DNA from: Oscheius dolichura
Lineage: Eukaryota; Nematoda; Chromadorea; Rhabditida; Rhabditidae
Direction: 5' to 3'
DNA length: 64,000 nt
Assembly (NCBI GenBank): GCA_932521035.1
Contig: OW051495.1
Coordinates: 4,898,001 to 4,962,000, forward strand
Below the pieces are notes generated by a model. That model saw only the letters and a program-made list of their open reading frames with translations. It did no database searches and was not told the origin of the DNA. How positions within the stretch are numbered: position 1 is the stretch's first letter; every line of letters begins with the position of its first letter. Of the stretch, positions 37,142-48,757 are shown in pieces. Position numbers and translations under genes: made by a program.

Positions 37142-38633
37142 TCAGACAGCTTGCGTAGCGTCGCCGTTGAAAAGCAGCCGTGATAAATGATAGCCTACCT
37201 AAAAATCATCTTAAAAGGTTTACGATAAACTCACGTCGACAGCAGAGGCATTATGAATTGACACTTCAACGCGTGGTTTCTTGCCCTTGGCCGGGGGTGG
37301 TTGGAAAAAGGGTGTGCTGCGTGGTGGTGGGATCATTAGAGCAGAACGTAGTTTAACGCAACCCTATGCAAAGTGTATACGTTACAAGTCTTTCCTTACA
37401 TCTTCATGACCATATTTTTCTGAGCAGTTGTGATTACATTTGGTAGTCTCAAAAATATTGTAAAACAGTGATAGTTGGGCCAGCTGAAGGGTTCAAAAGT
37501 TTTGACAGGAAGTAGCCCACCTGTTTCTTTTCTAATTTCCAGCGTTTTATCCGGTAGGCTCCACAAATGACAAAGAGGACAGCTCCTATCATGACAATCG
37601 GGAAGAGGGCCACGACGGAATAGTCTGAAACAAACAGATGGGCTGGTGTGCTCGGTTTCGGTCTCCAGAGCACCTTCTTCTCTGAATTTGGTCTCCCCGT
37701 TGGCTGTATCCCTTATAAAATTGGTCGCCATCCGTTTTACATCAAAACCATCCATACCATATCGATGTCCGGTTCCTCTCGACTCCCCGCCTTGGGGAGC
37801 CCCAAGCGGACCGAAAAGATCTTTTGATGGGAAAAGAATCTGAACTCGGCGGGTCATTCGAGGAGGAGAATGCAAAATGGAACAGACAACTTTGGGCGTC
37901 GTGAGGAAATTGGGTTAGGAGACAAGTGTAGGGAGAGGGGAGAGCGTTCCCTCATTTGGCAGGACCCTCAACGGAAAGACACAGGCACAATATCTCAAAA
38001 CAGGGACGCGGTCTGCTCCTGATTACCTTCATTGGCCCAGGGAGGCAGTTTCCCCGAAAATATGGCAGGAAAGGGCCGGCGGCCGGTGATGGGTTCCTAT
38101 TTAACCGGAGATGGATGACACCAAAGAGAAGCATTTCACCGTCACGGATATTAGTGAAAGGGAATCAACCGGGAGAGATCTACGAGTTCAGCCGAATGAG
38201 TTGCGTGTTCTGCGGTCGTCACAGCAACGGCAGACAGGCGGAAGATACAAAAAGACGGAAGCCGGGAACTGTAGGGGACAGCTTGTCCATTTTATAAGGG
38301 GACTGGAGTCGATTATGATTGGACGAAACAAGAGAACGAGGGGGGTTGGGAGACAGACTGGGGAAGCTGAAAGGTGCGTAATTGGCCGAGTGAGTTGATT
38401 TGTGGCAAGGGGTGGGAGACGAGAAAAAACAATATGCCGTGGGAATGGAGGGAAGGGCGCGGTGATGGCCAATTATGACTGGGAGACGAAGGAAAGGAAG
38501 CAACAGCCATTTGAAGGGAGGGGCAGAGAGACTCACTGTGGTTGGGGCTGGTCTCGGCCGAGCCCGTCTCCAGCTTCATGAAGTTGCGGAGGGCCGCGTT
38601 GGACTTGAGCGGGTTCTGGTAGGCGAAGGCCAT
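37142..38633 (-). CDS. Single-pass membrane protein of unknown family
   Basis: Exons 38633-38537 (MAFAYQNPLKSNAALRNFMK...TSPNH, ending in phase 1) and a second exon near 37,830 (LFGPLGAPQGGESRGTGHRY) fit in phase across a roughly 700-nt intron, but the second acceptor is weak, so this join is tentative. The remainder is firmer: after GETKFREE, a 49-nt intron leads to DYSVVALFPIVMIGAVLFVI then CGAYRIKRWKLEKKQ, a membrane span with a basic cytosolic flank. Two more exons give LRSALMIPPPRSTPFFQPPP, AKGKKPRVEVSIHNASAVD and GYHLSRLLFNGDATQAV before TGA 37144-37142. There is no signal peptide, so it would be a type III or signal-anchor protein with a Pro-rich tail. It crosses a GC/AT boundary. Family not recognised. 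Confidence 0.55.
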
Positions 38634-39073
38634 TGCATTCCTCTGAAAGCCGTACGATATTTGGGGAGGAGGCAAACGAGATCGATGAATGAACCTGGGC
38701 ACACCATGAATGAGGCAGGTCATAAGGGGACACGCCGACTCATAATTCGGCCTACTCAAAAAGGAAGTCTCCGAACGAAAGAACATAATGTATTCGGCAA
38801 ATCCTATTGCTTCGCACGTCGCTTATTTCGGGGGAAATATCCGAACGGAAATGGCCAGGAGGAGGCAATGGAGCGGACGACTGGTAGGGCTGGCTGTCTT
38901 ATTGGGAAATCCTCGTAATTGCGACTGAATTCACAATGGAGGTGCCGGGAGAGAGCATCAGGGACCGGGTGTCTCTCTCGAGTAAATTAAGACGGCCGCC
39001 CGTATCTGCCCAGAAGTATCTAATCACCCTAATAGCCATCTTTATTCGAAGGGAGATCTCTCTGGGGACACCA

Positions 39074-40486
39074 TCACAGGAACGCGTCGTTGTCGGTACT
39101 TCGCTCGGCCAGCAAGACGCTCTCCTTCTGGTTATTCCGACTGTACTTGGGCGCTTTGGACTCGGGAATATCTCGACACGATCCACACAGCAGCCAACGA
39201 GGGGCCACTTCGGCTAGCCGACTGAAACAGGGAGTCATTGGGGGATTGGGAGGATGGCTTACACTTGGACCATCTGCCGGAACTTCTGGCTGAGGGCGAT
39301 GTAGACGAAGAAACTCAGACTCATGTTGCAGAGGCCGAGGAAGACGCCGATCGTATTCCAGGCGCACACGGCCGGCTGGTTGGTGACGTCGGGTCCCATG
39401 ACGATGGCGTAGATGAAGACGGGGATCGGGGGCAGCTCGGCCATCAGTTGAAGGCTCGTCGTGATCAGGGTTATCCGGGTGACACAGCGCTTCTCGGCCG
39501 TGAAGTGGGAGGTGGACTGGTCCCTGCGGAGGACGAGGCGCCACATGACGGAAATGGCCATGAAGATGAGCAGAGCCATGGGGATGAGGATGGCCAGCAG
39601 CAGGTGGGCCACCGTGATTATCCGCTCGAGAATCTGGGCGGTCTCGTCTGGAAGATGTCTGCTTTATCAAGAGATCAAGCGGGGGACCAGTCAACACTCC
39701 CAAATTACAGGGAGGCGCGGATAAACAACTGTACGAAACAGACCTTTGGAGGCGGTGATGTTGACAACAATACGGCGACATCGGTCCTCGGAAACGGTGG
39801 CTGCCCGGTTGAGGGGGTAGTTGATGGCCAGAAGACATCCCACCACGAATATGACCACATTACATCTGTAGCCAGACATACCCCTGTTCCTGGACACCTT
39901 ACCGGAAGAGATTCCGTTTAGTACAGAGATTTTTGGAGCGATTCGGGTAGAAGATGTGGATGTAACACTCGCCGGTCATCAGTACAGTAATCCTGTAGGG
40001 TCTATATAAGTAGAAAGAGAAGGGACAACTGACCACATGGCACAGAAACCGAACACATTGACGAAGTAGGCCTGGAAGGGGTAATAGCGCCAGTAGAGGA
40101 GGTCCGTAGCCGACCTCTCTTCCCAGATTCCGATGGTCTGGAGGCCGTGGGGCAGGAGGAAGAGCATTGTGGCGCTGTTCATCAACTAGAAGGGGGATTC
40201 ATTGGACATTGAAAGCGTCGCTTACCAGACGGGTACACAGCATCCGGATGGCCAGATAGAAGCGGATCTGGTCAGAGTTGTAGATGAGCAGGTTGATGCA
40301 GTTGCCAAACATGGCCAGCAGGAAGACGAAGAGGAAGCCGTGGCCCATGAGGAAGATGTGGAAGTCCCTCTGCTCGCAGCGCGTCTCCTGCGGCGTCTCC
40401 TCGCACTTGTATGGCATCTGCTGCATTATCTTCTGGAAGAGGTTGTCCAGGTCCGACTCGTCGCTTTCCAGGCCGGTCAGGTTCAT
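39074..40486 (-). CDS. Rhodopsin-family GPCR, probable neuropeptide receptor
   Basis: ATG 40486 follows TTTAG directly. An N-glycosylation site (NLTG) precedes seven hydrophobic segments: HGFLFVFLLAMFGNCINLLI (TM1, with GN), TM2 ending LFLLPHGLQTIGIW, PFQAYFVNVFGFCAMW then LTVLMTGECYIHIFYP (TM3, with ECY in place of DRY), VVIFVVGCLLAINYP (TM4), LLLAILIPMALLIFMAISVM (TM5), LITTSLQLMAELPPIPVFIY (TM6) and NMSLSFFVYIALSQKFRQ (TM7). The NxSxxFFxY form of TM7 is typical of FMRFamide-type receptors. The donor CAAGT|GTAAGC joins to VRLAEVAPRWLLCGSCRDIP, a tail with a possible palmitoylation site, ending in DNDAFL and TGA 39076-39074. The ligand is unknown. Confidence 0.82.
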
Positions 40487-41327
40487 CTAAAGGGAGACTT
40501 CTGTTTATCAGAAAGCGGAGCCGAGAGGCGAGCAGTCAGCCAAGTAAGTGGGAGGTGAGAGTCAGTTGACGGCTAATTGTCGCCAAGCCTGTCATCAGCG
40601 GGGGAAAATGAGGGATGATTTCGGGGAGACGGTAGCTGATGCTTCACTCGAGATCAACACCGCGGATATGGCCCGTCTGAACTCGGAGAAAGGGTATAAT
40701 GACATTTGGAAGGAGGAAGTGGCAGGGAAGAAGAGGGGGCGAAATTACTGTTTACGGGACAGGGACCGGGCCGGACTTGGAATATCCCAATGGCGGCCGT
40801 TTTAGGGGGACAGAAGCAGGTGCAAGGGGAGGATGTTCGTAGGAATTTTAATTGATGAGGGACGGGTACAGGAGAGAAGAATTAGTCGGAGCAAGCAGCA
40901 GAAAAATAATTGAGGGGGTGGGGACCGGGGCTGCAGAAGAAGATGTAGAAAATAAGGGGCATTCGAGGGGATTGGGCGAATGGACGAGGGAACAACTCCA
41001 GCGGGGTGTTTTCAATTTGGATACTCTGATTTGCCGGGACTTCTGAAGGGCATTTCCCGCCCGGAAAACAATCCCATCTGCCGGAGGAGTTTCCCACAAG
41101 TGACAAATAATGCGGGACAAGTTATTACGACCCCCGGAAGAGGCCTGTCTCCCGGGGGAACACATCCCCTCCCCTGCCTCTGTATTCCCAACCAATCTCC
41201 CCAATGCGGTCCTCCTGCTCCGTCCCAGCTAACTTACGTGTCCTTGTGGCCCTTATCAGCACTGTTTGCCCTGCCGTGCAACCGCAGGTCCTCGCCCGCT
41301 CCTCGTCATCCTTGGACAACCATCTCC
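40487..41327. promoter_or_regulatory. Intergenic region between divergent GPCR and MTTP genes
   Basis: GC-rich, purine-rich stretches; no gene seen. The GPCR starts at 40486 on the minus strand and the MTTP gene at 41328 on the plus strand, so both promoters should lie here. Confidence 0.35.
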
Positions 41328-44300
41328 ATGCTCCTTCTTCTTTTATTCCCCCTCGTAGGGGTACTGGCCATAAAGGAGCCGGTGGTCATAGATCTCGTGG
41401 CCAACCCTCCAAAGACGGGCGAGACCATCACCAGGTAAACACCGAACACTATGGATATCCCCTTTTTAGACTAATCAAAGTGGACTACACGTTTGAGACG
41501 GAGTCCCTGGTCTACGACGACATCGAGAACAAAGCCAACACGCCGTCCGTCTTTTTCGGGGGCAACTTCTCCTTCGACACCCTCCACTACGACAACGCCG
41601 GCCACATCCTCGCCCGGTTCCAGGTGACTGTAGCCCAGAACTCGACTGATTGATAGCACAGATGACTGCCTGCCGGTTCGGGCCCTGCGATGTCCATCTG
41701 CCGCCCGTGTTCATTTCCTTCGTCCAGGGTGGCAACAACATCAACGAGGTTTATATCGACAGCCAGGGCGGGACCATCTCCCCCAGTTGGAATTTCCTCT
41801 ACGGGATAATCAACGCCATCTACACCCCGGCCCTGAACGGCGAGGGCGACGAGCAGACTGTCGTAAGTAGATGACCAGGCAGATGACCACGGTCTTTAGG
41901 ACACTGTCTACGGTCGGTGCCGGGTCCATTTCGGACGGCCGGAGAACAAAAAGTTCCGAAGGATCATCGATAACTGTGAGGTGGGCAACACGGCGGACAA
42001 CTACACCAAATTCGAATACCAGGACTATTTCCACTACAATCAGGACGCCCTTTACACGTGGGGGAAGAGGGTGCCCTAGACAACCCCGATATTCAGACAA
42101 AATACAAAAGTCGACGCCGATATCATCATAATCGACGCGGTGGAGCTGTTGTCCGTGAGGACACCTCTCGACTCCAGGTGGGGATTCCAGTTGGAGAGCA
42201 GGTGACCCTTTTTATCGGGAGAGAAATCACGTTGACAGGAGCCATGTGGAAATTACCAACCGATCTCAGTACTACGTGGAGAAATTGTGCGACAAGGAGC
42301 TGGCCGACGAGTGTGCCACCAAGGTGCTCGGACTGAAGAAAGTCGGCAGCAAGCTGTACGAGGAGGTGGCCAAGGGACTGAGGAGAGAGCCTCGGGTTGG
42401 CCGCCTTTTCCCCCGTTTCTTATTTCTCGTAGTTCTCTTCTCTGGTGGACGAGTACAGGGAGCACCTCTTCGACATGGGCGAGTCCCACACCTGCACTCA
42501 GCACTCGTCGCTCTACTCGAAAATCTTCGAAGCGGCGAAGAAAGCCAGCCCCGGGGACTGGGGGCATGTCATCCAAGCTCCCGAAAACGAGCCGATCCTT
42601 CCGGCCATTGGCAATCTGCTTGGCTCGCTGGGCACGACGGACAGTCTCCTCGTAGCGAGAGAAGTCCTCCTCCAACAAGGCGAAGAATTCCTGGACGACT
42701 ACTTGTTCGGGGCGGCCCACGCAACGAAGGCCGATGAGAAGTGGCACAAACAACTTATGGTAGGGGTCTTTCTCTCTACCGGAAACACTTTTATAGTACT
42801 GGTTGGGGGAGACGAACAAGAAGAGTGAGACCTACTGGAAGATAGCCAACACGATGGCCACGGTTTTGAGAAGACGGTGCGAACGGACGACCTCTTCTTT
42901 GAATGCCTGCCAGAAACGGAAGGATAGGGTGAGACGGAGACGTTCTATAGCTTCAACCACAATTTTAGCTAATCGAAAAATTCCTGGAAGAGATGGCCGC
43001 CTGTAAGTGCGATGGTTGTAGGACGAAGACCATGGAGGTGCTTCAAAACCTTCCTCTTCCCCAGTGAGAAACCCTCCCTTGAAATAATAGTAGTCGACAC
43101 AGATCTTATGAGATGGCTCGTGGCTTACTTTGTACGAGTCACTCGGACGACCTCCAGTCGGCCGCTCTTCGGCTGATCTCGTCCTCCCCCAGCGAATTCT
43201 ACGAGTCCCAGCTGGTGGTGTCCCTCGTAAGGCTGTTCAGGGACACGTGCCCCCGTAAGACGAGCATTCTCAATGCCCATCTGGCTGTGGATATTCTCTC
43301 AAAGTATTTTTATTTTTATTATCCGCTACAGTCTTATCTAGCTGTGTTCCGGATCTCCAAAATTCGGCGACTCTCATGCTCCGAAGTGAAACGAATACTC
43401 CGGCAGACCACGAGAGATGGCAGTATTTCTACAGTAAGATTGCAGCCTCGGGAGATCGGGACGAGATGGTAAGTCCTGAATGGAAAGTCAACTGTGGTAG
43501 TTGTAGAAGGAGGAATTCTGGAAAAAGATGCGGGCATTCAAAGTCTTCCGACCCAACTACCTCCAGCGGTCTCTCACGGCAAATTCTTTCGCCCACTGGC
43601 AGTCCCTCTCCGGTACATTTTCCCATTACTCATCATAATATTCATTAGACGTTGCCGGGTTTGATATCCAGCAGGAGGTGGCCTCCCACTCGGAGGACGG
43701 CGACTACCGCGGGTCCGACCTCTCCCTATTGGCCAAACGAGGAAAGAAGGTCCATCCGCTCTTCGAGGTACTCCTTTTAATATATCTACAACCAATTCCT
43801 CTAGTTCAATTTCTGGTCGCTGGGTGGAATCCCCGGTGTTGGATCGTCCACCAACCACTCGGCCAGGGCCAGATGGTCCCTTCTGGGCCACTCCCTCCCC
43901 GTGAATCGTCTCTTCTCCGACAAGGGAACCATGCTTGACAAAGTCTGGGATGCCGACGGGCAGACAGTCAAGGGATTCCACGTAGGCCACCTCCCAGAAG
44001 ACAAACCCATTCTATCCAGGGAAATGCCATTCTCCGCTCGGCCGAGGCGACGTTTCCTCTGCTCTCGGGGGCCTCGGTCGACTTCTTCTCCCGCGGAGCT
44101 GCCACGGCCAGCCTGTTCAACTCAGTCGGGGTGTCGCTCGAAAGGAAGGAGGCCATCGCCGACGTCACCCTCAAGTAGCGTCTCCCCGCCTGCCCCCCTT
44201 ACTCCTTTCAGCATCTCCGTCTCGTTGTCCGCAGAAGCCAATCTTATCTTCGACGGAAAGAGTCAAAGAGTGGTAAGCAGCGAGCTCAGCGCCGTCGGAT

Positions 44301-44867
44301 CCCTAGGAGCCCTCGGTGAAGCCCTCGTGGTAGACGAGGATCCCAAGGTATGCCAAGCAGTGCAGCTGAGGGGCCTCCAGATCAGGTTCGTTTGCCTGAA
44401 GAGCAGTCAAAGCCGTCCAATTACAGTTTGGACACCCACCAGACAGGAGTGCCACGGCGACTCAAAAAGAAAACTCTGCCGGGGATAACGTTCCGACTGC
44501 ATGATGAAGCTACTCACCAATGCAACGACCACCTGGCTCGTCTTACGAGTCTCTCTGAAATACGAGTACCTGTTGATTTGTGATTCTTTGTTAGTAATGA
44601 ATAGCTTTTATCCAATTTCATTACTTTATCGACAGTCTCCTGCGCAGCTCTCAGCGGCTGAAAAACCTTTTCGGTTCCCGCTTGACATTCTGTGTGAGCC
44701 AAGACGAAAGCAAGGTCTGTTCGATCCGGATAAGGTTCGAAGCTTGTGAATTCATTTCCATGCCTCAAAGACGGCATTCTGGTCTATTTGGCTTCGTAGC
44801 CTACTTTCAAATTCACCCTTTTTACTATTCGAAATATCTGCTCTCTTCATCCCTCCAGATCTCCTAA
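41328..44867 (+). CDS. Microsomal triglyceride transfer protein large subunit
   Basis: ER-lumen lipid transfer protein that loads lipid onto vitellogenin/apoB-type lipoproteins; the C. elegans gene is dsc-4. ATG 41328 starts a signal peptide, MLLLLLFPLVGVLAI. The N-terminal sheet domain reads VDYTFETESLVYDDIENKAN, FISFVQGGNNINEVYI and SWNFLYGIINAIYTP, followed by GRCRVHFGRPENKKFRRIID and CEVGNTADNYTKFEYQDYFH, the region containing MTTP's conserved GNCKV...SCKIA. The helical domain includes LPAIGNLLGSLGTTDSLLVA. The C-terminal exons are less clear; one ends SLLRSSQRLKNLFGSRLTFC and runs to TAA 44865-44867, overlapped by AATAAA at 44866-44871. Introns are short. Exact exon structure after 43.0 kb is uncertain. 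Confidence 0.83.
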
Positions 44868-44899
44868 TAAACCATACGATCTTGTCCTGTGTCCAGGCA

Positions 44900-44991
44900 C
44901 ACAGCTCGCCGCGGAAGAAGAAAGGTCGGCGCGACAGTGAGTGTGCCGGGACCATCGCAATTTTTGCTCTTCGGCCAATACAACTTTAGTA
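44900..44991 (+). repeat. Dispersed repeat, copy A
   Basis: Begins CACAGCTCGCCGCGG and ends near CAACTTTAGTAG. It aligns by eye over about 90 nt with 47829-47910, sharing the start, GAAAGGTC/GAGAGGTC, GCGACAGTGA/GCAACAGTGA, the exact string GCAATTTTTGCTCT and CAACTTT. It is a local GC-rich patch in an AT-rich island just after the MTTP gene. Confidence 0.7.
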
Positions 44992-45329
44992 GTATATAAA
45001 AGGTTAACGCTGGATGGTCATTTTGCTCAATCCCAATTTTCTACACTTTTGACCATTTTCAGGCTTTATTTTTCCAAAAATGTGTTTACATTCAACAATA
45101 ACATGTCATTTTTGAAAAAAGTCATTTTTTGACTATATGGTCATTTACCCATTTTGCCCATTTCACAATTTTTGATCATTTCAAACATTTTTAAGGTAAT
45201 AAATGAATTTTAATAAATCCGGAGGATGCGTCGCAAGCTCCTTCAGGAGTGCCTGAGAATCTAATATTCGATAAAAACCTTGAAGCTCTCACAAATCTAG
45301 ATCTCCTGGAGCCTGTAAATGTACTCGAA

Positions 45330-45353
45330 ATATATATATATATATATATATAT
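45330..45353. repeat. TA dinucleotide microsatellite
   Basis: About 24 nt of pure alternating T and A in the AT-rich island between the MTTP gene and the HEPN-like gene. No other feature is seen in 45,000-45,650. Confidence 0.9.
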
Positions 45354-45653
45354 TTATCGACGCACAAGGCGTAAAAGCAGTTATAGTATCAAAAGACAGT
45401 ATCCTAACCGACATCTATTACTATCTAGATCGATGTAAGGAGACAGAAAGAAGGGGGAGGTGAGAGACTGCGGGGAGAAGTAATTAAAGTGTGGGGGGTA
45501 AATCACAGATGGGAGGTAATTTAATATGGGACAGGGATAAAACTATGGAAAGGAAGGATAGGAGATGAGAAGAAATCAAGAATTTCCGTGGAATCTTTAT
45601 GCGAGACACTTTTTACAAGGAATTGAGGAAAAAGAAAAAAAGTGGAGGAAACA

Positions 45654-46640
45654 TTAAAAAAATTTGTATTTAGGACAAAATTGTTTGTTTCCAATTTTAG
45701 GCTTGACTTTATCAGTAAACAAACTGAAATCAATATCCTTTCTTTTTTCGTTCGAAACTTCCGCTAGAAGGTCGTTGATCTCCGACTGAATTTCGAAACA
45801 GTTAATCTTCGGAAACTCCTCGATGAAAAACTTGATCTCTTCATACAAGTCTGAGAATTGTGCAATTGTAAACGCTGGCGTGCCATAAGCGAACGAATGA
45901 AGTCTAAATTTAAAAAAATAAAATATTGATTAAATAAGTCTTAAAATAGAAATAAGAAAGGTGTTAAAATATTAAACTCCAAATTAGTGTCGATCAATAA
46001 AGTTTTAACCAATTTTTAAAATAATAAGATTGAAAAAGAGGACGACTTTTTTGATTTAATATGAATAAAAATGGTTTAAATTAGAAAATTTTACTTCTAT
46101 CTCAAAATCTTTATGCTTTACAAATTTTATTCGATTAAAAAACATACTTTTCAGCATTTTGCCAAGCCCTTTCAAGTCGAAGAGCCGACGGCACAACCGA
46201 CATTTTTTTAACGGCCATATCATAGAAAAATGAGAGTGAACGATGAGAAGCCAGATGAACATCCATATTCAGGTAGAATAATTTGACAGTGTAAACCACA
46301 GCCAACCAAAGCTTCTCACACGATTGAATCAAATCCGGAGGCAACTCGTTTTTGTATTTCTCGGCCATTCGGAGAAATTCGGCAGCATTGTATTCTTTGA
46401 ATGAAGTCTAAATAAATATAGATTTAGTCGATACTCTATTTTCACTACTAATAATTTCGTAATATATATATACTCACATATTTCTGAATTTGCCAATCGT
46501 CCTCTTCTTCAACAATACCGTCCATCTTCATTACTGCTAACTAAAACATAATATTAATAGTTCTTTTATTGCTTAAAATTAAGACTTACCAAATCTTCAA
46601 ACGAACTGAACACACCGTCCTTATACTTAAAAATCGACAT
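45654..46640 (-). CDS. Small helical protein, HEPN/PaREP1-like
   Basis: Four exons join in phase from ATG 46640 to TAA 45656-45654. They read MSIFKYKDGVFSSFEDL, AVMKMDGIVEEEDDWQIQKY, then AAEFLRMAEKYKNELPPDLI followed by QSCEKLWLAVVYTVKLFYLN, HLASHRSLSFFYDMAVKKMS and RLERAWQNAEK, and a last exon LHSFAYGTPAFTIAQFSDLY ending NKQFCPKYKFF. The order of an acidic/aromatic helix, a Glu-Lys-x-Trp-x-Ala helix and a Ser-His-Arg motif resembles HEPN-type proteins such as the PaREP1 family, which bind nucleotides or act on RNA in prokaryotes. The catalytic RxxxxH of HEPN RNases is not evident. Family assignment is inference; that it is a real spliced gene is well supported. Confidence 0.6.
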
Positions 46641-47069
46641 CCTACATAACGGGAACTAAAATAAAATATATATAATAATTGTAAAGAAATTAAGAACGAC
46701 ATGAATGGAGAGAAAATATAACATGCTCACAGACGCGCCACTCTCATCACTCTTCCACTCTAGCCTAACGTGTCCGCGTGCGTCTAGTTCAACTGAAGCA
46801 AATGTGTGACTGTGCTCGATCAGAGTGAGGAAGAGAAAAGAAGGTCACAGAAAGAGAAAGAGAAATTGCCAGGGTGAAGGTATCACAAATTGAGAGAACT
46901 GAAGGAAAATGAGAGTGGTCACACCTAAATCTTGGTGCTGGCAAACAGGTATTTATGAAAGAACAAAGTGTCTCATTTAAGAACGATTCGCGTCCAGAAT
47001 TTCTTCAGTTTTTGTGTTGTTATTGCATTTTGAAGATGTTTTTTCAAAAGTTCAATATTTTCTTATAAG

Positions 47070-47420
47070 ATGGAGGATGATTCTCGTGTCATGAAATCTC
47101 TACTTCTCCATAAAGCTTAATAGTGAACAGAAAGAACTGGTAAGTCTTTTCTGTTTAATACACTAGATTATTCATTATTTGCAGGTTTCATTTCTACAAC
47201 ATCAATTTAACGAAATTGTGAATCTCTTCGAACAGTGAAAGATGTGTTCAATGACCAGAGATTTTATTATGTTTAACTAGAAGAAAGATTCAACGAACTA
47301 CTAAATGTGAGTAATTAATTTTTGTCAAGATTGTGTGTCTTCAGAATAACAACAAAGAAGAAAAAAACTAAAGAAACTAGAGATATGGGAAGAATTTGAT
47401 GATGGTATACTGAAAAGGTA
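47070..47420 (+). pseudogene. Possible decayed gene fragment
   Basis: Starts as MEDDSRVMKSLLLHKA followed by two stops. Further along, the same strand reads LVSFLQHQFNEIVNLFEQ before another stop. Donor- and acceptor-like sites occur at exon-like spacing (GTAAGTC near 47,138, TTTGCAG near 47,185, GTAAGTCG near 47,417), but no phase gives a continuous frame. This suggests a broken gene or transposon remnant; chance is also possible. Confidence 0.25.
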
Positions 47421-47442
47421 AGTCGAAAAGACCAAAGAATTT

Positions 47443-47819
47443 AAAGGGACCGTCTCGCACCCGTTTCGCTGAGCGTCGGGGTTACGGTGCGCACTTTTTC
47501 ATCTTTTAGATTTGATAGAGACAATTCCTAATTTAGACGAAAGCGATGAAGCCTAATCAATTACATTTCCAAAAGAATGTATAGCAAAATTGTTCTATGA
47601 ATGGCAAAAGTTCTTTCCCATTTCTTTCTATGCAATATATTTAGGCATGACCGGCTTCTGTACATAAATAACATGAAAACAAAGCTTTCCACAACAAGTT
47701 TGTACTAGAAACCGGACATCCCTAAATATATTGCATAGAAAAAAAAATAAAGCATGCAAAAAAGAAAGGTAATGTAAATCGCTTACATGCTTCTGCTTGC
47801 TATGCGAGACTGTCCCTTT
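47443..47819. mobile_element. MITE-like element with 17-bp terminal inverted repeats
   Basis: The left end AAAGGGACCGTCTCGCA (47443-47459) and right end TGCGAGACTGTCCCTTT (47803-47819) are inverted copies with 16 of 17 matches. The 377-nt interior has no coding capacity. Nested inside is a second, perfect 21-bp inverted repeat at 47625-47645 and 47721-47741. No clear target-site duplication is visible. Confidence 0.6.
47625..47741. repeat. Nested hairpin with perfect 21-bp inverted repeats
   Basis: TTTCTATGCAATATATTTAG plus one G at 47625-47645 is matched exactly in inverted orientation at 47721-47741. A weaker second inner match, ACCGGCTTCTGTAC against GTACTAGAAACCGG, extends the stem. It may be an independent insertion inside the larger element, or its own core. 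Confidence 0.65.
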
Positions 47820-47828
47820 GAGGTGTCG

Positions 47829-48625
47829 CACAGCTCGCCGCGGCTGAAGAGAGGTCAACGCAACAGTGATCGCGCCGCAATTTTTGCTCTACGGGAAGAA
47901 CAACTTTGTAGCATCAAACATTCGAAAACCACACATTTTCAGCTTTTTCTGTAAATTACATTCGATTCAGCATGTTCGAAAGAATTGGTAGCAATTTTTT
48001 TGGTTCCTACAAATGTAGCGCAGCAAAGATAATTAGTTTTTTGTGTTTTTCACTATCAAAATGCGAACAGATTTTGGTGCCAAAATTGCTGTAGAATCTC
48101 CATTTATTTCGGCAACGAATAAGCCCAAGAACTCCGAAAACGTATGTCTGGATAAGAAGTGTTTGATGCTACAAAGTTGAATACCGTAATCTTCAATACA
48201 AAAAACGCTGTTTGTCTACTGTTTACAACCGTTTCCATCCAACGTCGACTTTTTGAAAAATCGGTCAAAATCTTTGACAATTTCTTTCTCAAAACTGTGA
48301 CATCCGATCTTTTTCATTTTTACTGCAATCAATTAGTCTTGTTATGGGGAGCATTTTAAGTTATAAACGGAAGACTATCATGGGAAAAACTTATTTTTGG
48401 GTTATTTCGGAACAAAAATTCACTGATATTCCATTACGCTTCAAATCTGCGTTATTTTATGTTTTCTCTTTTGTTTAATAGTAATTTGGGGTCGATAAGA
48501 CCGAATAAAACATCAAAAACATGTGAAAATGTCTAGAAACGTATATATGAAAAACTGGCACGTGGTCACCGCGGGACCATTTTAGTCATTTTAGACCTTT
48601 GAGGTGTTGGCCTCGGCGAGCTGTG
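47829..48625. mobile_element. Repeat copy B and a possible element with inverted ends
   Basis: 47829-47910 is the second copy of the repeat at 44900-44991. Its start CACAGCTCGCCGCGG also recurs inverted at 48611-48625 as CCTCGGCGAGCTGTG (14 of 15 matches), enclosing 797 nt. The 11-mer CTTTGAGGTGT stands in direct orientation next to both ends (47816-47826 and 48597-48607), though on the right it lies inside the inverted repeat, so it is not a standard target-site duplication. The interior is AT-rich with no gene. Confidence 0.45.
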
Positions 48626-48757
48626 TGGGCAGCCTCGATGGCCCCGAAACAGAAAATACGCAATATTACGAGAACGAAAAGTGGCACTTCGCCAACTTCA
48701 AATATATCTTTTCCCAAATTCTTTCTAGTGGTGCTCTAAAGTTTTCGATCACAAGGA

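Noticed and set aside
47816-48607. CTTTGAGGTGT direct repeats as a target-site duplication
   Set aside because: The right copy lies inside, not outside, the inverted repeat, so it does not fit a standard insertion footprint.
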